This document shows positions 40,410 to 48,046 of a stretch of 64,000 nt of DNA, in pieces. This DNA comes from Hoyosella rhizosphaerae (GTDB taxonomy: Bacteria; Actinomycetota; Actinomycetes; Mycobacteriales; Mycobacteriaceae): contig NZ_BMJH01000001.1 in the NCBI RefSeq assembly GCF_014643175.1, forward strand, positions 744,001 to 808,000, given 5' to 3'. The position numbers and the translations under genes are program-made. Every line of letters starts with the position of its first letter. The first letter of the stretch is position 1. Under the pieces are notes generated by a model. It worked only from the letters and a program-made list of their open reading frames with translations, did not search any database and was not told the origin of the DNA.

Positions 40410-42821
40410 CTAGATCATGTCTTTTGCGCCCAGCCAGCGCAGCGTCGGCCACCCGAGCGCAACCGGCAACCACGTGGTCAGCACGCGATACAACAACACT
40501 GCTGGCACAGCGGTCGCAGCAGGCAAACCAAACGCCACCAGGCCACCAATGAGAACAGCCTCCACTGCGCCAACCCCGCCTGGAGTCGGTGCCGCCGAAG
40601 CGAGTGTGCCGCCAATCATGGTCACGACCGTGACGGTGACAAAAGTTGTGCCACCGCCGAACGCTTCAATACTCGCCCACAACGCCAGGGCCATCCCTAG
40701 AGTCGTCATGGCGCACCCTAAGAAAATGATCGAGAAACGCTGCGGGTCCCGCGCCAAATCGCCCAACTCACGGATGACATCGCGAAGCTGCGGCAGAATC
40801 GAGCGGCCGAGCCAGCGCCGCAAAGCTGGGACCAGCACCGAGACGCCGAAGATCCCCAACGCAACACCGATGATCAAATAAATCACCGTGGGGTCCGGAA
40901 CAATCTGGCGGATCTCGGCAGTTGTACCCGCCATGATTGCGAAGAACACGAGCAAACCCACATGCGTGATCACCTGAACCGACTGCTGCAACGTCACCGC
41001 AGCGGTCGCACGAACTACACCCAAGCCACCTTTTTGCAAGAACCGAACACTAAGCGCGAGCCCACCCACGCCTGCCGGGGTTGTCGTAGCCGCGAACGTA
41101 TTGGCAATCTGCATAATCGCCAGGTTGCGGAAGCTCACTAAACGGTTAGCGCACGCCCACAAAGCCGCAGCGGCACCGATATACGTCAAGCCGGAAATAA
41201 CGAGACCAACAAGCGCCCAAGTCCAGTTGACTGTGCGGAGTTGGTCATAAAACGTCGGAACGGCACTGATAAACGGATATGCGACGTACACGAGACCAAT
41301 CAGCAACGCCAACTGTATCCATTGGTTGCGGGTAAACCGCGTCACCTGTTCTGGCTTGATCTGGTCTGCACCGGTCTGTCTCAACACCTCTTCACGTGCC
41401 GCAACCATAACGGAACCGCAATCAGGCACAGATCGGCGCAACAATGCAGGAATCGCCGCCCGCGTGAGCCGAGCGGACGCAGCGAGAACAGCGTCGGTGC
41501 CCATTGCATTCACCGCGCACCGCACCGCAACCTCATGGCCAAAAATTGAGGTGGTTGTGACCAGAAGCTGAGCTATATCGGAAAGCAACTGGGGCTTCGA
41601 TGCGCCGTACTCCGCAGCGCCAAAACCATCAAACAGCGCCACTCCGTCGTCCATGCGGATTTGCTCCGCGCGAAGGTCGCCGTGCGAGATCTGGTGCGAG
41701 TGCAGCAGCTTCAACGCATTCCAGATGCTTTTGGCCGCTGCTTCGCCGTCAGCGTCCGTGACTATCGAGCCGCGAACTGGGGTTCGGGCGTACAACACCC
41801 AACCACGATCAAGTGCCGCTACCAACAATGGCCGACTACTTGCCACACCCAGATCGTTGATCACAATGCCCATCAAGGCTCGATGTTCTACTGCTCTGCG
41901 CATCGAAACGTGAAGCGGTGCGGTTTCGTTCTCCCGAAACGACAACCACCGCCAGTACTGCCACAAGGCGCGATTGCTTCTCTGGTAGGGGCCATAGAGT
42001 TCGACGATGACTTCGTCGTCACCATGAAACCCACCAACAGGTCCGGTCGGTGTGCTGGTAGCCGCACCAGTGGACGACAACACCAGGGGCCCAGCCCCGG
42101 CCGGGCGCAGCACCGTGAAATGTTCCGTCATATGCCCTTGGCGCCCCAGCACCTTCGCCGCTGTCCGCAAGGGAACTTCCAGGGCTGGTGTCCCCACGAT
42201 GAGGACGGTCAACGCCCCAACGGCCCATCCCACTGAAAGCCCGAGCACCGACCGCGCCGGGATTACCGTACTGGCAACTAGATGAATGGGCACGAAAGCG
42301 AGAAGTAGACCCCACCACCACCGGCGCCACACCTTCGGCAACCACGGGCCAGACACTGTCAACACTGCGGCCAGGCCTGCAATCCACCGTGAGTCAATGA
42401 GAAATTGTGACAAGAAGGAATCGAGCTCAGTAGCGCCCTCGAACGTCAAAGTCGATGTCGTGAGGCCCTCTGGCGTAATGGACAACAAGAGGCCCGCGAC
42501 ATTGCCAGCCACAAAGTACGCCGCAAGCAGACGCCACTGCAGACTCGCTAGAACTCCGATGAGGATCGCGAACGGCAATGCCAAGATAACGAGGCCGTAC
42601 AGCAGAAAAACCAAGTTGGCTTGCGCAGGCGTCAGTACACCCACAATGCCTGAGACTGACTGTTCCAGCGCCGACCATTTGCTGCGAGTGATCTCAGATG
42701 CCGCAATTACCGCACCAAGGACCGACAAAGACAGGGCGACGCGGATGAGATCTGTTGTACGACGGGCACGCGGCTGCAGCAAACTTCCCGAAACCGGGAT
42801 GTCTCGCCCATCGACGCGCAT
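40410..42821 (-). CDS. Fusion of membrane domain, kinase-like domain and LPG-synthase-type flippase domain
   Basis: An 803-residue protein with three parts. Residues about 20-230 hold several membrane helices. About 265-440 form a soluble kinase-like domain with a catalytic-loop match HGDLRAEQI (His 380, Asp 382) and a DFG-like FDGFG (Asp 398); the usual asparagine is replaced by glutamine. About 490-800 are the eight-helix UPF0104/lysylphosphatidylglycerol-synthase membrane domain, which translocates lipids in MprF. No aminoacyl-transferase domain is present. The longer frame to 42875 has no ribosome site; ATG 42821 has AGAGAG six bases upstream. Lipid or lipid-linked phosphorylation coupled with translocation is a hypothesis only. 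Confidence 0.85.
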   Translation of the reverse strand: MRVDGRDIPVSGSLLQPRARRTTDLIRVALSLSVLGAVIAASEITRSKWSALEQSVSGIVGVLTPAQANLVFLLYGLVILALPFAILIGVLASLQWRLLAAYFVAGNVAGLLLSITPEGLTTSTLTFEGATELDSFLSQFLIDSRWIAGLAAVLTVSGPWLPKVWRRWWWGLLLAFVPIHLVASTVIPARSVLGLSVGWAVGALTVLIVGTPALEVPLRTAAKVLGRQGHMTEHFTVLRPAGAGPLVLSSTGAATSTPTGPVGGFHGDDEVIVELYGPYQRSNRALWQYWRWLSFRENETAPLHVSMRRAVEHRALMGIVINDLGVASSRPLLVAALDRGWVLYARTPVRGSIVTDADGEAAAKSIWNALKLLHSHQISHGDLRAEQIRMDDGVALFDGFGAAEYGASKPQLLSDIAQLLVTTTSIFGHEVAVRCAVNAMGTDAVLAASARLTRAAIPALLRRSVPDCGSVMVAAREEVLRQTGADQIKPEQVTRFTRNQWIQLALLIGLVYVAYPFISAVPTFYDQLRTVNWTWALVGLVISGLTYIGAAAALWACANRLVSFRNLAIMQIANTFAATTTPAGVGGLALSVRFLQKGGLGVVRATAAVTLQQSVQVITHVGLLVFFAIMAGTTAEIRQIVPDPTVIYLIIGVALGIFGVSVLVPALRRWLGRSILPQLRDVIRELGDLARDPQRFSIIFLGCAMTTLGMALALWASIEAFGGGTTFVTVTVVTMIGGTLASAAPTPGGVGAVEAVLIGGLVAFGLPAATAVPAVLLYRVLTTWLPVALGWPTLRWLGAKDMI

Positions 42822-42946
42822 TGTCAGCTCTCTCGCCCCTAGTTCGTGGCCGCGATCACGACCAGACCACAACATATCGCGTACATACGTCTAAGAGCTG
42901 CCTATCCACGCGGGTTGGGTGGAATGCCCAAGTCGCCAATGCCCCC

Positions 42947-42971
42947 AGTAGCTATTCCGAGTAGCTATTCC
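42947..42971. repeat. 13-bp tandem duplication at a stop codon
   Basis: AGTAGCTATTCCG at 42947 is followed by AGTAGCTATTCC at 42960. The copies span the TAG stop of the cupredoxin gene on the minus strand, so the final codons and stop are repeated just after the gene. The pattern matches that at the PP2C stop. Confidence 0.85.
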
Positions 42972-43405
42972 ACGATCACTGTTGCGACCATCCGCGGGTG
43001 ATAGAAGCACACGTAGGTGTAGGTGCCGGGTTCGGTGAAAGTGCGCGCATAAGTGTCGCCTTGTGTCATATCGCCTGATTCGACACCATCGTCAAAGTCG
43101 ACGGTGTGCAGAGAGTTGTCTTGTTGCACCCAAGTTATGGTCGAACCCCGCGGCACGGTGATATCACCTGGGGTAAATCGAAACTCCGCTATATCGATGG
43201 TGCGTTGAACGGGAGCAGGCGAAGTTGTTGCAGGTGCCGTTGTTGGTTGTGCAGTGGACGGTTGTGCAGTGGACGGTTGTGCTTCCTCGGTCGTCACTGG
43301 TGAGCCTATTCCTGTGCTCTCCGACTCTGGGTCTTGCGCGAATGTTGCACATCCTGCGGCGACAATTGCGGCGGATACGAATACTGCTGAGAGGGTCTTA
43401 CGCAT
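42965..43405 (-). CDS. Cupredoxin-domain lipoprotein
   Basis: A 146-residue exported copper protein. The lipobox VAAGC puts the lipidated cysteine at 19; a Thr/Pro/Gln-rich linker (30-66) leads to a plastocyanin-like domain with type-1 copper ligands in order: His 100 (NSLHTVDF), Cys 133, His 136 and Met 139 (YVCFYHPRM). Electron transfer or copper storage on the outer face of the membrane is expected. ATG 43405 has GGAG seven bases upstream. It is the last gene of the operon with the sortase and the helical-bundle protein, 26 bases after the sortase stop. Confidence 0.92.
   Translation of the reverse strand: MRKTLSAVFVSAAIVAAGCATFAQDPESESTGIGSPVTTEEAQPSTAQPSTAQPTTAPATTSPAPVQRTIDIAEFRFTPGDITVPRGSTITWVQQDNSLHTVDFDDGVESGDMTQGDTYARTFTEPGTYTYVCFYHPRMVATVIVE
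43246..43282. repeat. 15-bp tandem repeat in the cupredoxin linker
   Basis: GTTGTGCAGTGGACG is present twice (43246 and 43261) with a seven-base third start. It encodes the repeated AQPST units of the linker between lipid anchor and copper domain, so linker length is probably variable between strains. Confidence 0.9.
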
Positions 43406-43431
43406 GGTGATACTCCAGTGCAACGGGTACC

Positions 43432-44049
43432 TCACTCTGCGAGTGAGGCAAAAGCAATGATGTTGTCGCGGTAGCTACGTTCACGCTGGTCGAAGTCGCC
43501 ACCGCACGTAATCAGCCGCAATTCCGGTGTGGTCGACGGAAGGTAGACGGCTTCGGTGGGGAATTCGTCTTTCGAGTGCTGTTCTACTCGGGTAACGACG
43601 AAGCGGAGGGTTTCCCCGGATTCGGTGGTAATAGTGACATCGTCGCCGGGATTAAGTTCATTGAGTCGGTAGAACACATCCGGTGCGATGTGGGAATCTA
43701 CGTGTCCAAGTATTGCTGCCGGTCCTGATTCTCCAGGCTTCGCTCCGCCGTTGAACCAGCTGATGTCACCAAAGTCGGGGACTTCGAGTGTGCGATCCGG
43801 GTTCAATCCCGTGTGGGTCAGTGGTCCGTCGATGTCGATTGCGGGGATGCTGATGCCGACTGGTGGTGATACTTGCCGTTGCTGCCTGGTCGACTGGAAA
43901 CCTCGGACAGTATCGATGTTCGGAGTTGTGGAGATTATGTCGGACGCTATTGGTGGTTGTGAGGTGGGGCTCTCTGTTGCCGTGCCGCACCCGCTGACCA
44001 GCAAGATGCCCGCGATCAGCGCTGCGAATAGCCGGTATGTGACAGTCAT
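43432..44049 (-). CDS. Class F-type sortase lipoprotein
   Basis: A 205-residue exported transpeptidase-fold protein. The catalytic triad residues are visible: His 116 in ILGHVDSH, Cys 182 in LITCGGDF and Arg 194 in RSYRDN. The N-terminus carries a lipobox LVSGC (Cys 21), so it appears lipid-anchored instead of held by a membrane helix. Length and the fairly loose N-terminal linker are those of actinobacterial class F sortases. No protein with an LPxTG-like sorting signal is encoded in this window, so its substrate is unknown. It lies between the cupredoxin and the helical-bundle gene in one operon. Confidence 0.9.
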   Translation of the reverse strand: MTVTYRLFAALIAGILLVSGCGTATESPTSQPPIASDIISTTPNIDTVRGFQSTRQQRQVSPPVGISIPAIDIDGPLTHTGLNPDRTLEVPDFGDISWFNGGAKPGESGPAAILGHVDSHIAPDVFYRLNELNPGDDVTITTESGETLRFVVTRVEQHSKDEFPTEAVYLPSTTPELRLITCGGDFDQRERSYRDNIIAFASLAE

Positions 44050-44136
44050 AACTCCCCCGGGGTTGAACTGCTGGTGACACGAAGTGTGTGGCGGCGTGCC
44101 ACCAGCAGGTCAGTAGTGGTGTTTGCCTAACGCTTG

Positions 44137-45417
44137 TTAGCGTGCGGCACCACCGGCTCCTGTTTCGACGCCACCTTCGGGCATTCCGTCACCCATGAAG
44201 GCAACGATGCCTCCCGCGAGGGCTTGGGCGGTGTCGTACATGTGGTTGTAGGCGTGGTAGGCCGACCGGTACGCGGCGGTGTAGTCCTCCGCGTGATAGG
44301 CGTCTACCTGTGCGACGAGGTCATCGACGTGTTTTTGCAGACCATCAGCAACTACATCGGCGGGGATGTTGCCGTTGGAGGCGGTGTCGAGGAACTGGGA
44401 GAAGTCGTCGCGGTATTGGCTTAGCCTGCGAAGTGCGGCCTCTTGACCCTGCTCGTCTTCTTCTGCAACTGCGACGGTGTACTGGACGAAGAAGTCAATG
44501 TGGTCGGCCCACATTTCCATGAATGCTTGTCCACCTTCGGCACCAAATACACTGCTGATCGATGCGGTGAGATCTTGGGTGTTGGCATCGAGTGCACCTG
44601 CAAGTGCTGTGAAGTCGTCGCGGCCGGTCACCCCTGATCGCATGGCTTGCACGGCAAGTTGGGCGTGTTCGCCGAGTTGCTGCCCGAGCCCTGACCGAAG
44701 GTCGATGGCGGAACTTTCAAGCGGTCCGCTGAATCCTTCTTGTGAAGCGACTATTGCACCGGCGAGGCCCTGTGCTGTTCCAAACATGTGGGCATACGCT
44801 TCACGAGTCTGGTCAGTGGCCACCGTGAAATCACCGTTGGCGTAGGCGCGGACTTGTTCAACGAGTTGATTGACGTGCATCTGTAGCAGGTCAGCAACTG
44901 CGTTGGCGGGAAGTTCTCCGTCTGTTGCGGTTTCGAGGAATCCGCTGAAGTCGGCCCGGTATTGGTCAAGCCGAGCGAGTGCTTGGTCTTGTGCGTCCTG
45001 GTCGTCTTCTGCCAGCCCTACAGTGAATTGCACGAAGAAGTCGATGTGGTCGCTCCACAATCCGTTAAACGCATCCGCACCGTCGTCGCCGTAAACTAGC
45101 CGGATAGATTCGGTGAGGTCATCGGTGTTTTGGCCCAGCGATGCGGCGGCGGCTTCGAAATCGGGTTGTCCCGCGATGCCAGCACGCATAGCTTCGACGG
45201 CAAGTAGCGCGTGGTGGCCAAGTTGCCGTTCGAGAATGATGCGTAATTCTTCAGCAGAAACGTCGCTACTTTGTGTGAGTTCGATGCTGTATGAAATTTG
45301 CCCGCGATCTGTGCTCGCGACATTGCCGACGGACGTGGTTCCGATTGTGACGACGCCTCCGGCAAGGACCCCTGCTGCGAGCAGAGCGGTGAGTTGGTTT
45401 TTGGTTACCTTGAGCAT
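44137..45417 (-). CDS. Exported protein with two tandem four-histidine helical domains
   Basis: A 426-residue exported protein (signal or anchor helix about 8-30). Two copies of a helical domain, about 56-226 and 239-406, are offset by exactly 182 residues. Each has four conserved histidines: 69/251 (LGxHAxLAVxAMR), 124/306 (DHIDFFVQ), 181/363 (HVxxLVxQV) and 210/392 (HMxxTAQxLAG), with acidic neighbours. The pattern suggests a four-helix bundle with a metal site per domain. I cannot give an established name; related sequences are often labelled loosely as copper-amine-oxidase-like without such a fold. There is no sorting signal; the tail is Gly/Ala-rich. First gene of the operon with sortase and cupredoxin. 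ATG 45417 has GGAG upstream. Confidence 0.82.
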   Translation of the reverse strand: MLKVTKNQLTALLAAGVLAGGVVTIGTTSVGNVASTDRGQISYSIELTQSSDVSAEELRIILERQLGHHALLAVEAMRAGIAGQPDFEAAAASLGQNTDDLTESIRLVYGDDGADAFNGLWSDHIDFFVQFTVGLAEDDQDAQDQALARLDQYRADFSGFLETATDGELPANAVADLLQMHVNQLVEQVRAYANGDFTVATDQTREAYAHMFGTAQGLAGAIVASQEGFSGPLESSAIDLRSGLGQQLGEHAQLAVQAMRSGVTGRDDFTALAGALDANTQDLTASISSVFGAEGGQAFMEMWADHIDFFVQYTVAVAEEDEQGQEAALRRLSQYRDDFSQFLDTASNGNIPADVVADGLQKHVDDLVAQVDAYHAEDYTAAYRSAYHAYNHMYDTAQALAGGIVAFMGDGMPEGGVETGAGGAAR

Positions 45418-45517
45418 GATGCTCCAATCGTTGGGACGTTCTCTTCCCCCCTGTGAAGTATTCGGAGAGGGGCAAGGCATCAGATTGGTGCAATTCGTAC
45501 TTTTCCTGCTTCCTGCG

Positions 45518-46849
45518 CTAATCAGGAAGGCGACTGCGAGGCCAGTCCAGGCTTAATAGTGGATCGGCGAGGGTGAGGTTCTCATCATCGAGGGCGAACG
45601 TCCGCGCTTTCCCTGGCCCCGTACTTCGCGTTTCGAATCGCACTGTGACGACGCCGTGGCCACACCCTTGCACCCATCCGAACCCGTATTGGACGTGCTG
45701 CACGTCGGACCCTGTTGAAATTCCGCTCCAGGAGCGGGTGGGGAGGTTCGCAGTTGATTCGCCTACTGGTTCGCTGTCAACGTCGAGTTCCGGGAACAGT
45801 ACCTGCTGCTGCGTTGACGTGAGCCCGGAAAGGCTAACGCCGACGAGTCGAATCGGCCCCACATCGATGGGGTCAGCTGCGAGTTTGTGTGCGGTTGCGA
45901 TGAGCACGCCGCGATCAGTAGTGGCATAGGGCAGGGTTGCGGAGCGCGAGACGATGCTGAAGTCCGCCTTACGAAGTTTGACGGTAACTGTTCGCGCACC
46001 GCGAGTGTCTTTGAGAAGCCGCGCGTGAGCGGAGTTGCCGGTTCTTGCGATGGCCGCGCGTACTTGCGCTTTGGTGAGAAGATCTTGCGCGAACGTGGTT
46101 TCAGCGCTGATTTGTTTTGCGACGGCGCGTTCCGTGACCGCGCGGGTATCGATGCCTTGTGCGAGGGCGTGCAAGGCGGGACCGGTTGTTGTCCCCAGTA
46201 TTGATGCGGCATCGGCAACGCTGAGGGCCGCAAACTGCCCGATTGTCGTTACCCCCATCGTGCGCAGACGTTGGTCGGCCACGGGGCCAATGCCCCAGAG
46301 CTTGCGCACTGGAAGTGGTGCGAGTAGCTCGCTTTGCTCGGCATGGCCAACGACGAGTTGCCCCGCTGGTTTTGCCAGGGCGGAAGCAATCTTGGCAATC
46401 TGCTTTCCTGACCCTGCCCCGACGGAGGCGTTAAGGCCCGTGCTGTTGTACACCTGGGCACGAAGTTCTTTACAAAACTCCTCGACTTCCTGCCGTGCCG
46501 CACCCTTCAAGGAAGGCGGTTCGCCAAATGCCTCGTCGAATGACAGTTGCTCAATCACCGGCATCAGCTCACGAACTGCCGCAAAGGTTCGTTCACTCGC
46601 GGCTCGGTACACACTGCCTCGTGGCGGCACTACAACTGCTGTGACGCCGATGAGCCGTTGAGCTTGGTGCATCGGCATCGCCGATTTCGCCCCGAAGGTA
46701 CGCGCTTCGTAGCTGGCACCGGCTACGACCCCTCGCCCGCCGATGCCACCCACAAGTACCGGCCGCCCGCGAAGTGTTGGGCGTGCGAGCTGCTCGACTG
46801 ACGCAAAAAATGCGTCCATGTCGAGGTGCACTACCCATCGCGATTCCAC
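45518..46849 (-). CDS. dinB: DNA polymerase IV (Y family)
   Basis: Error-prone translesion polymerase, 443 residues. The palm carries [12 protein letters not shown] (Asp 10, Asp 12) and SFDEAF (Asp 105, Glu 106); the helix-hairpin-helix part [13 protein letters not shown] and the little-finger domain follow. All catalytic acids are present. Start is GTG 46849. The C-terminal region after about 350 is longer than in Escherichia coli DinB, as in other actinobacterial members. No LexA box is obvious upstream; the upstream gene is a convergently unrelated higA on the same strand. Confidence 0.95.
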   Translation of the reverse strand: MESRWVVHLDMDAFFASVEQLARPTLRGRPVLVGGIGGRGVVAGASYEARTFGAKSAMPMHQAQRLIGVTAVVVPPRGSVYRAASERTFAAVRELMPVIEQLSFDEAFGEPPSLKGAARQEVEEFCKELRAQVYNSTGLNASVGAGSGKQIAKIASALAKPAGQLVVGHAEQSELLAPLPVRKLWGIGPVADQRLRTMGVTTIGQFAALSVADAASILGTTTGPALHALAQGIDTRAVTERAVAKQISAETTFAQDLLTKAQVRAAIARTGNSAHARLLKDTRGARTVTVKLRKADFSIVSRSATLPYATTDRGVLIATAHKLAADPIDVGPIRLVGVSLSGLTSTQQQVLFPELDVDSEPVGESTANLPTRSWSGISTGSDVQHVQYGFGWVQGCGHGVVTVRFETRSTGPGKARTFALDDENLTLADPLLSLDWPRSRLPD

Positions 46850-46902
46850 AGTCTCATTATTGACGACTGCTACGACATTCTTTGCTACGACAGTCTTGCG
46901 CG

Positions 46903-47187
46903 CTAGCTGACGCTGATGGGCCGAATGGCTCCCAGGGCGGCTGCAATACGTTCACGTTCGAACACAACGTCATACCGAGTTTGAAGATCAAGCCAAAAAT
47001 GCTCTGTCGTTCCAAAGTAGCGGGCGAGGCGCAAGGCTGTATCGAGCGTTACTCGGCGTTTGCGATGGATAATCTCGTTAATTCGCCCTGCGGGAACACC
47101 GATTTCGGTTGCTAATTGAAGCTGAGTGAGCTTAAGCGGAAGCAGGTATTCAACCTCAAGTACTTCGCCCGGGTGTACGACATCCAT
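46903..47187 (-). CDS. higA: HigA-family antitoxin, orphan
   Basis: A 94-residue Xre-type helix-turn-helix protein of the HigA group: [19 protein letters not shown] at the start, the helix-turn-helix [16 protein letters not shown] and the tail [16 protein letters not shown] are all standard. A longer frame adds 30 residues without similarity; ATG 47187 with AAAGGA upstream is preferred. The HigB toxin normally precedes HigA in this family, but the 200 bases upstream contain no HigB frame, only short broken frames, so this seems an orphan antitoxin or regulator. It may repress its own promoter. Confidence 0.88.
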   Translation of the reverse strand: MDVVHPGEVLEVEYLLPLKLTQLQLATEIGVPAGRINEIIHRKRRVTLDTALRLARYFGTTEHFWLDLQTRYDVVFERERIAAALGAIRPISVS

Positions 47188-47383
47188 CGTGTGATGGTCC
47201 TTTGGGTATTGGGGTTTCAATTTTTTCAAGCAGTGTTGGATTCGGTCTATCCGGCACTGCCGTTGAGTCGTACTCAACGGTATGAGGTCGTTGATAAATA
47301 GTCAACATAGGACTGCATTTCTTTTCGACATTGTTTTCGACAACTGATTTAATTCTCATTAAGTACACGAGTACGATAAGGCT

Positions 47384-48046
47384 GTGGCTGCAACTCCGAA
47401 AATGCCGGAAGTCCGACGAGCGCAAATCCTCGCGACGGCAATTGACATGCTTGCCACACACTCATTCGAATCGCTCACCATCGAAAAGGTCGCGCGCAAA
47501 GCCGGTGTGTCTCCCCCGTTGCTGTTCCATTACTTCACCAACAAAGAGGGTTTTCACAACGCACTCCTTGCTGAGGCGGCAGAAACATTCCTAGGGCGGA
47601 TAAGACCAAAATTCGAATTACCGGCTGACCAACAACTTTGCGACGCAGTTCGTTCATTCTTCGACACAGTCGACGAACTACCGACAGTCTTCCTCGCCGT
47701 GAAACGCCTGTCCTCAAGTGGGCAACCTCAATTGCGAAAACGCTACCGCGAAGTTCGTACCATCACGACCGGATGGATCGTCGACAACCTCATTGCACTC
47801 GGTGTGAAATCCACCCCACAATTGCCCGCACTGCTCGAAGGGTGGCAGGCATTCATGGAAGAAGTGGCCGTGAAGTGGTTAGACGATCCAATTTTGGCCA
47901 AGAACGACCTCTGCCAACTCTGCGAAACCGCGTTGTACCTACTACTGCCGGCCGCCAAACTCGATGCTAACGAACTTGAACGCGCCTTGGCGTCGTTGGG
48001 GCGCGACGCCACCGGTAGGCATCTAATCCAAGACGGCAGCGAGTAA
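47384..48046 (+). CDS. TetR-family transcriptional regulator
   Basis: A 220-residue regulator with an N-terminal DNA-binding domain: RRAQILATAIDMLATHSF, then the turn and recognition helix AGVSPPLLFHYFTNKEGF. The C-terminal ligand domain is unremarkable and gives no clue to the inducer. Start is GTG 47384. It ends inside the last codons of the convergent FAD/Fe-S dehydrogenase gene, overlapping by 24 bases. No palindromic operator stands out in its upstream region beyond the motif GTACACGAGTAC. Confidence 0.92.
   Translation: MAATPKMPEVRRAQILATAIDMLATHSFESLTIEKVARKAGVSPPLLFHYFTNKEGFHNALLAEAAETFLGRIRPKFELPADQQLCDAVRSFFDTVDELPTVFLAVKRLSSSGQPQLRKRYREVRTITTGWIVDNLIALGVKSTPQLPALLEGWQAFMEEVAVKWLDDPILAKNDLCQLCETALYLLLPAAKLDANELERALASLGRDATGRHLIQDGSE

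Noticed and set aside
47188-47340. HigB toxin upstream of higA
   Set aside because: A short tail resembling VDYL can be read, but an in-frame stop lies about 30 codons upstream and no toxin motif exists.
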